DNA of 11,632 bases from an uncultured Chryseolinea sp. GTDB lineage: Bacteria > Bacteroidota > Bacteroidia > Cytophagales > Cyclobacteriaceae. Positions within the stretch are counted from its first letter, which is position 1, and every line of letters begins with the position of its first letter. Position numbers and translations under genes: made by a program. The stretch is taken from the NCBI GenBank assembly GCA_946478915.1, contig CAMLER010000092.1, forward strand, positions 1 through 11,632, in the 5' to 3' direction. Shown here one piece after another: positions 1 through 7,915 of the stretch. The notes under the pieces were generated by a model that searched no databases, had not been told where the DNA came from, and worked only from the letters and a program-made list of their open reading frames with translations.

Positions 1-587
1 CTTATCCTAAATGTGAAATTCTATTTGAAGCAGACAATGGTGTCGATCTGCAACAAAAGCTGAAAAGCCCGAACCTACCGGAGATTATCATTATGGACGT
101 CAATATGCCAGGTATGGATGGTTTTGAAAGTGCACAATGGCTCAAGGAAAATCATCCGGAAATAAAGGTTTTGGTTGTCAGTATGGTTGAAAGAGAAGAA
201 GCAATAGTTCGAATGTTAAAGCTGGGTGTCAAGGGCTACCTTTCAAAAGATGTTGAACCCCACGAATTGGGGGAGGCGCTGCGGTCGATCAACAACCGGG
301 GCTTTTATTATACTGACTTTCTCACAGGCAAGTTAGTATTGTCTCTTCAGTCTGAAGAGACAGGGAAGGAAAAGGTCAACAGGCAACTTCAAATTAATGA
401 TCGTGAGAAATTATTCCTCCAGTTAGCGTGTAGTGAACTCACCTATAATGAGATCGCCGATAAAATGTTTTTGAGCCCGAAGACTATTGATGGGTATCGA
501 AATTCGCTATTTGAAAAATTACATGTAAAGAGCCGGGTTGGTCTGGCTTTGTATGCGGTCAAGAATGGACTGGTTTCGTTGACTTAA
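1..587 (+). CDS. NarL/LuxR-family response regulator, 5' partial
   Basis: This is the C-terminal 194 residues of a two-component response regulator; the frame is open to the left edge (first full codon at 3), so the true start lies outside the window. The receiver domain is visible from its second half. The phospho-acceptor aspartate is in MDVNMPGMDG (codon 96-98), the conserved Ser/Thr is the Ser of VVSM, and the conserved lysine is in GYLSKD. The missing 15-20 residues would carry the N-terminal acidic pocket. After a linker comes a LuxR-type helix-turn-helix beginning INDREKLFL and containing LTYNEIADKMFLSPKTIDGYR, the usual form of this DNA-binding domain. It is expected to be a cytoplasmic transcription regulator phosphorylated by a sensor histidine kinase, probably encoded upstream. 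Its targets cannot be read from the sequence. The assignment to the family is firm. Confidence 0.93.
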   Translation, partial: YPKCEILFEADNGVDLQQKLKSPNLPEIIIMDVNMPGMDGFESAQWLKENHPEIKVLVVSMVEREEAIVRMLKLGVKGYLSKDVEPHELGEALRSINNRGFYYTDFLTGKLVLSLQSEETGKEKVNRQLQINDREKLFLQLACSELTYNEIADKMFLSPKTIDGYRNSLFEKLHVKSRVGLALYAVKNGLVSLT

Positions 588-591
588 TTGA

Positions 592-607
592 CCTCCAATC
601 AAGGAGG
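592..607 (+). terminator. Possible weak terminator hairpin after the response regulator
   Basis: Five bases after the stop codon, CCTCC (592-596) and GGAGG (603-607) form a perfect 5-bp stem with a 6-base loop, AATCAA. Position and GC content suit a transcription terminator, but no T-tract follows, so the call is tentative. Confidence 0.3.
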
Positions 608-641
608 GGACGAAGTTCCAATGCAGTCGTAGCGTCGGTCT

Positions 642-660
642 ACGCAGCGCCTCCCTGACG
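642..660 (-). repeat. Intergenic repeat, copy 1 (diverged)
   Basis: On the minus strand this reads CGTCAGGGAGGCGCTGCGT. It matches copy 2 (minus-strand of copy 1 against plus-strand at 2987-3003) with two inserted G bases and a missing TC. The shared cores are CAGGGA and CGCTGCGT. It lies in non-coding DNA next to a small CGTAG/CTACG inverted repeat, which suggests a decayed structured element rather than chance similarity. Confidence 0.45.
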
Positions 661-1138
661 GTTGCATAGGAGGGCAAGGATGAGAGGACGACGGAATGCT
701 ACCTTTTGAGGTTCTTCAAAGCAATGAAGAGTTTTTCCTACTCCACCTCTTCCTGTGAAGAATATAAAAGTTGATATTTTTTTATTCATTTTTATCAAAT
801 GTGTTTACTGCCGGGCGATCGTAAGTTCATTAACGGGTGATATAGTCATGATGGCGTGTATTCAAATCGCGCAGAACCTGGCGTCAAACAATTCTGACGG
901 ATAATTTTAAAAACATCACAATATGAAAACGACAAGACCTTGAGGGGTCGATATTTCTTCAAACCTGCCTTAACATTTCACCTTGAGGCAGCGCTAGTCA
1001 GAACCTCAGCATGTCCTCGGAAAAAAGATCTTTACTATCTCTTTTATCGACCATTGAATAATCAATCTTTGCTATCTGCTGTTTTTAAAAATTGACTATT
1101 CTATGATCCTTGCAGCAACTTAAATCAAGAGGTACATT

Positions 1139-1867
1139 TTACTGGCCCGTTGCCCATGTTGCAAACGCCATCCACGCCGATGTTCCCGATACGATAAGAC
1201 GCAGTGGTTGAGAAATGATCATTAGCAAACCTCCCCAAAGTGTGACCTGATGAATCCTTCCCTGTGACCGGAAATCCCAAAGGACGAGCGCAACGACGAA
1301 TAGGTCGGTAATCCCAAAATATGCAAGTGGACCGAGAGAACTTACTACGGGCCACCTCGCGATTGCTGCAGTGATAAGGTTCAGTGTTGCCAGGACCATC
1401 CATCGCTTATGACTTTGGGAATTGTTCCTGCGGATGTATGCCATGGCGATAAAAGCTGGAAACACGATCATGTCAAAAAGTGGGACAGCCAGGAATTGCA
1501 ATGGAGGCACAGGAATACCAACGAAGCCGGTTGACCGGCTCGCTGCGGTTAGCGCACCCATTACGCCCAAAATGACCATAGCTACTACAAGGATGGCACT
1601 AGCAAAGCCTATTTTCTTGTGCAGGTTGGTGCGGCCTCGCGAGATGAGGCTAACCTGAGCGAAGAAAATAATAATCCACAATGTGAACAATGCACCGTGA
1701 AGGTAAAACACAAACTCGGTAGGAGCCGGATGATTTGGGAACAGTGGACTCAGGAAAAAGCTGCGGCCGAAGCCAACCAGCACGCTCATTAAAATGGCGA
1801 TTGCCATTCCTGAATAAAACCGTCTTTCTGTGAGAATTCTGTTGGAAGTGATTGTTGTAGTTTCCAT
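1139..1867 (-). CDS. Seven-helix integral membrane protein, unknown function
   Basis: This is a 242-residue polytopic inner-membrane protein. Hydrophobic stretches fall at about residues 18-38, 51-75, 85-107, 123-146, 155-175, 183-199 and 206-228, giving about seven transmembrane helices. Conserved-looking features are YLHG (His57), NLHKKIG (His83), IPVPPLQFLAVPLFD (about 118-132) and SHKRWM (His153). Histidines at helix ends recall cytochrome b561-like or DUF2306-like membrane proteins, but heme binding is only a guess. I recognise the general family style (FYLHG ... LHKKIG ... PPLQF ... HKRWM) as a conserved bacterial hypothetical protein, not a named function. The ATG at 1867 is chosen because the longer frame (from 1912) opens with TTG and lacks a good ribosome site. 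It lies 89 bases downstream of the AraC-type regulator on the same strand and is probably controlled by or co-transcribed with it. Confidence 0.8.
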   Translation of the reverse strand: METTTITSNRILTERRFYSGMAIAILMSVLVGFGRSFFLSPLFPNHPAPTEFVFYLHGALFTLWIIIFFAQVSLISRGRTNLHKKIGFASAILVVAMVILGVMGALTAASRSTGFVGIPVPPLQFLAVPLFDMIVFPAFIAMAYIRRNNSQSHKRWMVLATLNLITAAIARWPVVSSLGPLAYFGITDLFVVALVLWDFRSQGRIHQVTLWGGLLMIISQPLRLIVSGTSAWMAFATWATGQ

Positions 1868-1956
1868 AGGGTATAGAATGTGTATAGTGAGGACAGAAGT
1901 AGTCGAAAACAAATTTGCATTAAAGGCAGACCACCGTGCTGGTAAGAATCCGACAT

Positions 1957-2802
1957 TCAGATACTATACAGACGATTTTCCTCTGCTAGCCCAAAATTCC
2001 TTTCGGGTGCCCTCGATTCAAGGTCAGAGAAAACACTGGGTGTCTCTCCTGTGAACTCCCTGTAATCTTTTACCATGTGCTGGTAATCAAAATAGCCAGC
2101 ATGCAAGGAAACTGTCAGCCAGTCCATCTTGGTGTTCGCATTCTTAATTCTTGTTGATTCATTGAACCGCTTAATCCTTGCAAGCAGGGATGCAGGTACG
2201 CCGTTCCGTTCTTTGAACTTCCGCTCAAACTGACGGGGGCTGAGGCATGTTTCGCGTGCAAGCCAATCCAGTGAAATGTTTTGGCGATGTTGCAGGAGAT
2301 ATGTGGTAGCGCGATCAATTCGGTCTGCGTCTCTCTTGCATTGCCGAAGCAATTTTGTCAGAAAGCACTCCACTGTACGAAGCATTTCCTGATAGGAATT
2401 GCAGTCAGCCAGAAAATCATTTACTGTATTGACTTCCTTGCTCAAAAGCTGATCTGCAGCTATATCCGTATTTGTCAACTTATCCAATGGCACACCCGTA
2501 AGGCGATGTAACACCCCTGGTTGAAAGTGTACGATTACCGCGAGAAAATCTTGGCCCACGTATCGTTTGTTTAATGTAGTATGCTGGCCATAGATAGAAG
2601 CGCCGGCACGCCTTGTCTTTGCACGACCGGCATAGGCAATGTCTTCCGGATCGCGGGGGAAAAAATATAGTGAAGTCTCTGGTCTCGGAGCATACGGTTT
2701 CGGCGGGATCCTGGATCCACTAGGAAAAACAAAATGCACAATACCCAAGGAGCGAATGTACTCCTGAAGATGTGCAGACGGAAGGAAGCTTCGTAAGAGC
2801 AA
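1957..2802 (-). CDS. AraC-family transcriptional regulator
   Basis: This 281-residue cytoplasmic DNA-binding regulator has the layout of AraC proteins with a DUF6597-like N-terminal sensing domain. The N-terminus (LLRSFLPSAHLQEYIRSLG) matches the usual opening of that group. Residues about 43-105 contain the motif-like stretches SLYFFPRDP and FLAVIVHFQPGVLHRLTGVP. The C-terminal AraC helix-turn-helix pair covers about 163-260, with ISLDWLARETCLSPRQFERKFKE as the first helix-turn-helix and VSLHAGYFDYQHMVKDYREFTGETP as the second, the family signature. The start is TTG: an in-frame TAA lies three codons upstream (TAA AGC GAG TTG) and no ATG occurs in the first 130 residues. The regulator is transcribed toward the membrane protein gene at 1139-1867, which is its most likely target. 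The inducer is unknown. Confidence 0.9.
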   Translation of the reverse strand: MLLRSFLPSAHLQEYIRSLGIVHFVFPSGSRIPPKPYAPRPETSLYFFPRDPEDIAYAGRAKTRRAGASIYGQHTTLNKRYVGQDFLAVIVHFQPGVLHRLTGVPLDKLTNTDIAADQLLSKEVNTVNDFLADCNSYQEMLRTVECFLTKLLRQCKRDADRIDRATTYLLQHRQNISLDWLARETCLSPRQFERKFKERNGVPASLLARIKRFNESTRIKNANTKMDWLTVSLHAGYFDYQHMVKDYREFTGETPSVFSDLESRAPERNFGLAEENRLYSI

Positions 2803-2967
2803 CTCGCTTTACTTTAAATGAATCTACGCTTTTTTTATCGAAGGCAAAAGGTACCTCCTAAAGAAGTTTAACATCGACCTAAGTGGGCTCATTACTCCCT
2901 CTTTTTTAAAGTGGATGACGTTTTCATAGGAAAGTGTTGCAAGTCACCACAGGTGAAGCACTAACGC

Positions 2968-3002
2968 CGCAGCATCGCCTCTCCGGTCTCAGGGACGCTG
3001 CG
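2968..3002. repeat. Imperfect inverted repeat CGCAGC/GCTGCG
   Basis: CGCAGC (2968-2973) and GCTGCG (2997-3002) form a 6-bp perfect stem around a 23-base loop. The right arm belongs to copy 2 of the intergenic repeat. It may be part of a larger structured element in the divergent region. Confidence 0.4.
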
Positions 3003-3004
3003 TT
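2981..3004 (+). repeat. Intergenic repeat, copy 2
   Basis: The copy runs from CTCCGGTCTCAGGGAC (2981-2996) into GCTGCGTT (2997-3004). Its first 16 bases match the minus strand of 3106-3121 at 14 of 16 positions. Its second half matches the minus strand of 642-660. It is therefore the link between the three copies in this window. Confidence 0.55.
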
Positions 3005-3096
3005 GTTCCTTGGGACATGCATATTATGTGTCAACGATCAGTTATATGGCTGGATTCAGCAATTCGATGTGAAATCGTCGACATAGCGAGGAGCAG

Positions 3097-3131
3097 TCCG
3101 ACTGAGTCCCCGAGACGGGAGACTCAGCGGA
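3097..3131. repeat. Strong hairpin, contains intergenic repeat copy 3
   Basis: The arms are TCCG-A-CTGAGTC-CCCG (3097-3112) and CGGG-A-GACTCAG-CGGA (3116-3131). They form 15 base pairs with one bulged A on each side and a three-base AGA loop. Within it, 3106-3121 is copy 3 of the intergenic repeat, inverted relative to copy 2. There is no T-tract, and it lies 260 bases upstream of the secreted-protein start, so a simple terminator is unlikely. It may be a REP-like palindrome or part of a leader RNA. Confidence 0.65.
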
Positions 3132-3392
3132 GACGGTGAGCTGCAAACATCGCACTAAAAATGGCAATCCATCAATGTGAATCTAAATTTCTTATACTTC
3201 ATTTATTAATAATCGCTTTTTAATAAATACTTTTTGTAACGGTATAAAGTCGCCCGCGCGATCTGTGGATTATGATATGCAGGTAAGCGTCCATCGCAAA
3301 CTATTTTCTAGAGAATGGCATATTTATTTTCGCTAAACAGTTACATTTCAAATTCGATTGGTATATAGCGACGTTGGGTTACATCTTTTTTA

Positions 3393-6300
3393 ATGTTACG
3401 AGTAATTGTCGTTTTCTCATTAATCATTTTAGGCATTTCCCCTGCATCTGGTCAAAATGAAGCAAACCATTTTGGATTTACGGACTTTGAACTCGATTTC
3501 AATAGTGGCCGCGCAGAGGTAACACGGCATTTTGCCCAGCATCAAAACCGGGGTATGGGCACTATCAGTGATAAGGATGGAAATCTGCTTTTTTATACAG
3601 ATGGTTACACTGTTTTCGATAGGTCCCATCAGCCAATGCCGAATGGCTCATCTCTAATTCCCCTCAATGGATATTCGAAAACTCATCAATCGATTATTAT
3701 TCCAAGACCGGGAAGCGATCAAATATTTTACATCTTTACAACGGATCCCTATAATGGGCAATCGAATTCAGGATTTTTTTATTCTGAAGTTGATCTGTCT
3801 CTAAATAGCGGCATGGGCGATGTCACGATAAAATCTGCCAAGCTTGCTTCAATGACAACCAATAAGTTGAGTGCATGCTTCCATTCAAATGGAAAAGATG
3901 TTTGGGTTATGACACATAAGGCCAGATCCAATGCATTTGTCCTTGTTTCAGTTACTGACCAGGGTGTCCTTCTACCTGTGATGGAACAGAACATCGGCTT
4001 AGTCGATCAAGGTATTGAAGGTGAAATGAAATTTTCGCCTGATAGCAAGAGGCTTGCGGCGAGTTATACGAGTCCCCAGTCAGGTTTAATGATTTTCGAT
4101 TTTGACGCAAGCACGGGAGCTCTGTCAGATCCAATTGAGTTCTCATCAGTTATGCAACCAGCACTAACAGGTAAATTAGAGTTTTCCAGTGACGCAACAA
4201 AACTCTATATGACAGGAACGGGCCACCCCTATCTTGAACTGGGGCAGCTTAATTTGGCGTTATTAGATACCGAGAGTATTCGCAGCTCGTTCCAAGTACT
4301 TAAGCCTAGCTTCGCCTTTGGAGACATATATCAAATTCAGCTGGCACCTGATGGCAAAATCTACGGGACAAAACGCGGCGGTCAAGGAGATAAATACTTG
4401 TGTGCGATTGAAAATCCAAACGATGATGGAGATAAGCTCATTATCAAAGAGAATGCACTCTACCTGAACGGTGGCGATGCTTCTGTCGCGGCCACTCCAA
4501 ATTTTATTCAGAACTATTTTTATCAAACAAGCTTCAGGGTCCATGGAAATTGCGTGAACAGCACGATAACTTTTGAGCTTACGAATAGTCACAACGTTGA
4601 CTCAGTTACGTGGGACTTCGGCAATGGGAGCTCATCTAAATTACGGATAACCTCAACTACTTACGCGATAAGCGGAAATTATACGGTCGCGCTAAGCGTG
4701 TTTCAACTGGGGATGAAAGAAGTCATCGAGAAGCAAATCACAATAGATCCGCTTCCAACTTTTGAACTTGGGGAAGCACGTACCCTGTGTGATGGAATGT
4801 TGATATCAGTTGAGGACACTTTCGCGGGCTATGAATGGGATACTGGAGCTATTTCGAATGCAATAAAGGTGCATGAAACATCATGGTACAAACTTGCAGT
4901 CAAAAATGACTTTGGGTGTGTTTATGCTGATTCGGTTTTTGTGTCGGTGAATCCCCTTCCAACCATTATTCTACCTGATTCTCTAACGATTTCTAATGAA
5001 CCGGTAACGCTTAATGCGGGAGATTTTCAGAAATATTCCTGGAGTAACGATGAGACCACACGTACAATCATCGTCGAAAAGACCGGATGGTATTCTGTAC
5101 TGGTTGAAGATCAGGTGGGGTGTCAAAACGTAAAATCTGTTCTCGTTTACAGACCAAGTGAGGTCCCGGCTCAAGTCGATCGGAAATGGAAATGGTTGAA
5201 CCCAATACCGTCAGGTTTACCAGGATTAGATATATGCTTTGTTAATGACAGTATTGGATTTGTTATTAATGAAGAAGTCTTGATGCGAACTAAAAACGGA
5301 GGCGCCAGTTGGCATGAAGTCTTAAAAATTTCCTCTCCAAAACGAATTATTTTTCGCGATTCAATAGGATACATCATAGGAGACAAAGGACTGATTTACA
5401 AATCGACCCATTTAGGTGCAGGTTGGAATCGTATTGATGCAGGCATTACCGACAATTTGAAAAGTATTTCATTGATCACCAAGGACACCATTCGCATTGC
5501 TTCGGAGAACCGACTTCATTCCTCCAACGACGGCGGTGGAACCTGGCAATCGAGTTCGGTTTCAGATGTAGTAATTAATGATTCATATTTCACTTCTGGA
5601 AAAACAGGACACGTTGTTGGTAAGCGTGGAGTCATACGCAAGACCACAGATGGCGGTAAAACTTGGCGCACAATGTTGACCTCGAACCAATCACCTTCCG
5701 ATTTTTTCCGGGTCACTTTTCTGAACGAGAATTTGGGATTTGCATCACGCGAGCACACTGAGCTATACCGAACCGCAGACGGCGGTGAAACATGGACAAA
5801 ATTATCAGACAGAGTGGACCGTGCGTATTCAATTCATTTCGTTAGTCAAAATGTAGGTTTTGTGGCAGGAGAATTTGGTGCCATATACAAGACCACCGAT
5901 GGTGGGGCTTCGTGGAATTGGTCTGGGTTCTCTGGCGCAATCTCTGGAAACGACATCTATTCAATTTTTTTTGTCGACGAAAAGTTAGGCTATGCTACGG
6001 GTATGGGAGGACGCATTATTCGAACCTTTGATGGCGGTAAATCATGGGATGAATACTCAATCACGTATAATCCAATTTCGCAGATTGATTTTTTGTCACA
6101 AAACAATGGTCATGCGTTGCTTTGGGATTTTATTTTAACAACAAATGACGGTGGCAAGTCCTGGAATAAGACGAACACCCCATCGGCCGATCATATATCA
6201 AGTTTTGACTTTGTAACCAGCGAGACTGGATATATAGCGGTTGGACCTGTCACAGGATATATTGACGAACTCCACAAAACCACGAATGGTGGCGAAACCT

Positions 6301-7748
6301 GGCAATTGCAATCAAGAGCTCAGATAGGAGACATTACGATGATCCACTTTATTGACGAACAAGTTGGATTCGCTGCAAGTGGCTATACCCATAAAACAAT
6401 TGATGGAGGACAAACGTGGACAAGAATAAGCACGGCCAGCTTTAACGAGATTCAATTTGTTTCACCACTGGTAGGGTATGCTCGTAGTGGCGGAGCGTCA
6501 GCAGGCAAAATATACAAATCATTGGATGGTGGCGACACTTGGTCAGTTGTGTTTGAGATTGACGACGAGATCACTGCATTTCATTTTCTTGGAGCTTCAG
6601 ATGGATATTTGGTAGGGGGCTATTATACCATGTACAAGACAACAGATGGGGGTATAAGCTGGCATAAAATGACGGTGCCAAGCGCACGCTTCATTGACGT
6701 CGCTTTTGTAACAAAAAATCTAGGATACATCCTAGAAAATTATGGATACCTATACCGCACGGTTAACGGAGGTCAAACATGGTCGATTGATTTTCGATTT
6801 TCTGGCCTTAAAAATATTCAGACGAGAGGAATGAACGCATATCTCAGCGGTGACTTTGGAGCAATTCTAGTTTCCGAGATCACAGCTGATCAGCTCATTA
6901 CGATCGATCCGCCTACTGGAAAAGAAATCACCGAGTCCGAGGCAATAATATCATCTTCCGTCAAGTCAAGTTTTTCCTTTGAGTCAATGTCGGTAACTCT
7001 TGAATTGGGACGACAGTCCGGCGTTTATGATCGCGTGTATGACGTCACAACGCTCAGCGGTGAGATAGACAGTCCGGTGAGTTTAAAATTATCAGAACTC
7101 CAAGCGGCTACGCGATACTATTGTCGGTTTAAGGCTACCGCTGGAGGAGCTACAGTAACGAGCCGTGAACTGACCTTTCAAACCGTAACCGGCTTAACAG
7201 TCATCTCGGTCGCGCCCCCCTCAGTGTCAGGAATCATGGAATCGCAGGTTTACGTGCAGACGATCATCGAATCTGACGTGCCACTTGAGTCAGCAACTAT
7301 TGTCTTAGAAGTAGGGAAAGCGCCTGGCGTATACGATATGTATTATGCCGCAGGACCCTTAGATGAAACAGTGGATTATGTCAATTTCAACTTGACGAAT
7401 CTCTCACCTGGAACAATATATTATTGTCGCTTAAAACTTACTTTAGGTACACAGACTGTGTATAGTGATGAAGTTATTTTTGAAACACAGTTGTTGACAG
7501 GGGTTCGAGAAAATGTTAGCGGGTTCATGGTTTATCCGAATAGTACTAATGGGGCTGTTACCATTGATTGTCAGGGTTGCAGTGGGTTAATCACATATGA
7601 ACTCTCTGGAGCGAACGGCGAAGTGTACTTCCGCGGTTCGGTCCAACACATGTCTACTATTGATTTGTCTTTTATGGCCTCAGGTATTTATGTTTTGAAG
7701 CTCACCCATGGTGCGCAACAATTTGTAAAAAGGATAATCAAAGAATAA
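3393..7748 (+). CDS. Large secreted multidomain protein with YCF48/BNR-like repeats and T9SS type A sorting domain
   Basis: This 1451-residue protein is predicted to be exported by Sec and then by the type IX system. Residues 1-20 are a signal peptide (hydrophobic VIVVFSLIILGI, then SPASG before Gln21). Residues about 22-380 form a propeller-like domain with ISDKDGNLLFYTDG, common at the start of Bacteroidota surface proteins. A PKD domain (about 385-452, WDFGNG at 407) follows. Two Ig-like modules (about 453-590) carry the W-x(n)-GWY...GC pattern of gliding-motility-associated proteins. Residues about 600-1160 hold 14 YCF48/BNR-like units, 13 of them ending in an [D/N]GGxxW-type motif. Two tandem Fn3-like domains occupy 1169-1270 and 1271-1370, and the T9SS sorting domain 1379-1451 (VYPNSTNG ... 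GIYVLKL ... VKRIIKE). ATG 3393 is chosen because it opens directly into the signal peptide. The ligand or substrate is unknown; no enzyme active site is visible. No operon partner: both neighbouring genes are on the opposite strand. Confidence 0.93.
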   Translation: MLRVIVVFSLIILGISPASGQNEANHFGFTDFELDFNSGRAEVTRHFAQHQNRGMGTISDKDGNLLFYTDGYTVFDRSHQPMPNGSSLIPLNGYSKTHQSIIIPRPGSDQIFYIFTTDPYNGQSNSGFFYSEVDLSLNSGMGDVTIKSAKLASMTTNKLSACFHSNGKDVWVMTHKARSNAFVLVSVTDQGVLLPVMEQNIGLVDQGIEGEMKFSPDSKRLAASYTSPQSGLMIFDFDASTGALSDPIEFSSVMQPALTGKLEFSSDATKLYMTGTGHPYLELGQLNLALLDTESIRSSFQVLKPSFAFGDIYQIQLAPDGKIYGTKRGGQGDKYLCAIENPNDDGDKLIIKENALYLNGGDASVAATPNFIQNYFYQTSFRVHGNCVNSTITFELTNSHNVDSVTWDFGNGSSSKLRITSTTYAISGNYTVALSVFQLGMKEVIEKQITIDPLPTFELGEARTLCDGMLISVEDTFAGYEWDTGAISNAIKVHETSWYKLAVKNDFGCVYADSVFVSVNPLPTIILPDSLTISNEPVTLNAGDFQKYSWSNDETTRTIIVEKTGWYSVLVEDQVGCQNVKSVLVYRPSEVPAQVDRKWKWLNPIPSGLPGLDICFVNDSIGFVINEEVLMRTKNGGASWHEVLKISSPKRIIFRDSIGYIIGDKGLIYKSTHLGAGWNRIDAGITDNLKSISLITKDTIRIASENRLHSSNDGGGTWQSSSVSDVVINDSYFTSGKTGHVVGKRGVIRKTTDGGKTWRTMLTSNQSPSDFFRVTFLNENLGFASREHTELYRTADGGETWTKLSDRVDRAYSIHFVSQNVGFVAGEFGAIYKTTDGGASWNWSGFSGAISGNDIYSIFFVDEKLGYATGMGGRIIRTFDGGKSWDEYSITYNPISQIDFLSQNNGHALLWDFILTTNDGGKSWNKTNTPSADHISSFDFVTSETGYIAVGPVTGYIDELHKTTNGGETWQLQSRAQIGDITMIHFIDEQVGFAASGYTHKTIDGGQTWTRISTASFNEIQFVSPLVGYARSGGASAGKIYKSLDGGDTWSVVFEIDDEITAFHFLGASDGYLVGGYYTMYKTTDGGISWHKMTVPSARFIDVAFVTKNLGYILENYGYLYRTVNGGQTWSIDFRFSGLKNIQTRGMNAYLSGDFGAILVSEITADQLITIDPPTGKEITESEAIISSSVKSSFSFESMSVTLELGRQSGVYDRVYDVTTLSGEIDSPVSLKLSELQAATRYYCRFKATAGGATVTSRELTFQTVTGLTVISVAPPSVSGIMESQVYVQTIIESDVPLESATIVLEVGKAPGVYDMYYAAGPLDETVDYVNFNLTNLSPGTIYYCRLKLTLGTQTVYSDEVIFETQLLTGVRENVSGFMVYPNSTNGAVTIDCQGCSGLITYELSGANGEVYFRGSVQHMSTIDLSFMASGIYVLKLTHGAQQFVKRIIKE
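5190..6880 (+). repeat. 14 tandem YCF48/BNR-like units inside the secreted protein
   Basis: Thirteen copies of an [D/N]GGxxW-type motif (one degenerate, HLGAGW) occur with the Trp codons at 5310, 5424, 5544, 5664, 5793, 5913, 6045, 6162, 6300, 6417, 6540, 6660 and 6780. Spacing is 38-46 residues, mean about 41. Each is preceded by a GxxxGxxGxIYKT-like strand, for example GFVAGEFGAIYKTTDGGASW. A fourteenth strand, AYLSGDFGAILVS, lacks the motif. Such units form beta-propeller blades in YCF48/HCF136 and BNR proteins; two seven-bladed propellers is an inference from the count. Confidence 0.85.
6897..7502 (+). repeat. Two tandem Fn3-like domain repeats in the secreted protein
   Basis: The two units (6897-7202 and 7203-7502) align in register. 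VTLELGRQSGVYDRVY pairs with IVLEVGKAPGVYDMYY, both starting at unit residue 33. ATRYYCRFKA pairs with GTIYYCRLKL, and ELTFQT with EVIFET. The pattern matches the Fn3 fold's YYCR strand. A duplication within the gene is the simplest explanation. Confidence 0.75.
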
Positions 7749-7915
7749 TACGGGTGCTTCTTGGCCTATATAGAGAATGAGAGCTGTCCGTTCCCCTTTT
7801 AGTAATCGTCATAAAATAGGGCCTTACCCATGTTGGCTATGACTGCCCTGCCGGGTAGTGGCCTTGCGTTTAACAATTTATATTTCGAAGCAATCCCGAA
7901 CTCCTTACGACGCGT

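Larger units (their letters stand above)
588..1138. other. 551-base intergenic region between convergent genes
   Basis: This lies between the 3' ends of the response regulator (+) and the membrane protein (-). I see no convincing coding sequence, tRNA or riboswitch. The first 100 bases are GC-richer and contain small inverted repeats: CCTCC/GGAGG at 592-607 and CGTAG/CTACG at 628-644. They also contain one copy of an intergenic repeat near 642-660. The rest (about 760-1130) is AT-rich and without clear structure. Confidence 0.6.
2803..3392. other. 590-base divergent intergenic region
   Basis: This separates the AraC-type regulator (-) from the large secreted protein (+), so it must hold both promoters. 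I could not identify a clean Bacteroidota promoter (TTTG ... TAnnTTTG) on either side. The stretch 2940-3140 is GC-rich compared with its AT-rich flanks. It contains two copies of an intergenic repeat in opposite orientation and a strong hairpin. A good Shine-Dalgarno-like AGGAGG lies on the minus strand near 2856-2861, but no usable start codon follows it at the right distance. I see no coding sequence. Confidence 0.6.

Noticed and set aside
940..962. GACC/GGTC stem as a regulatory hairpin
   Set aside because: Only four base pairs around a six-base loop; expected by chance in 550 bases.
1125..1403. Leftward 92-residue open frame overlapping the membrane protein gene
   Set aside because: It is an out-of-frame shadow; the overlapping frame has clear transmembrane helices and family motifs.
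2820..2870. AGGAGG on the minus strand as the ribosome-binding site of the AraC regulator
   Set aside because: It is about 55 bases upstream of the TTG, and stop codons intervene in the frames between, so it cannot serve that start.
7749..7915. A terminator between the convergent surface-protein and DGPF genes
   Set aside because: I found only a 3-bp GC match near 7848-7857 (CCCTGCCGGG) and no stem with a T-tract.
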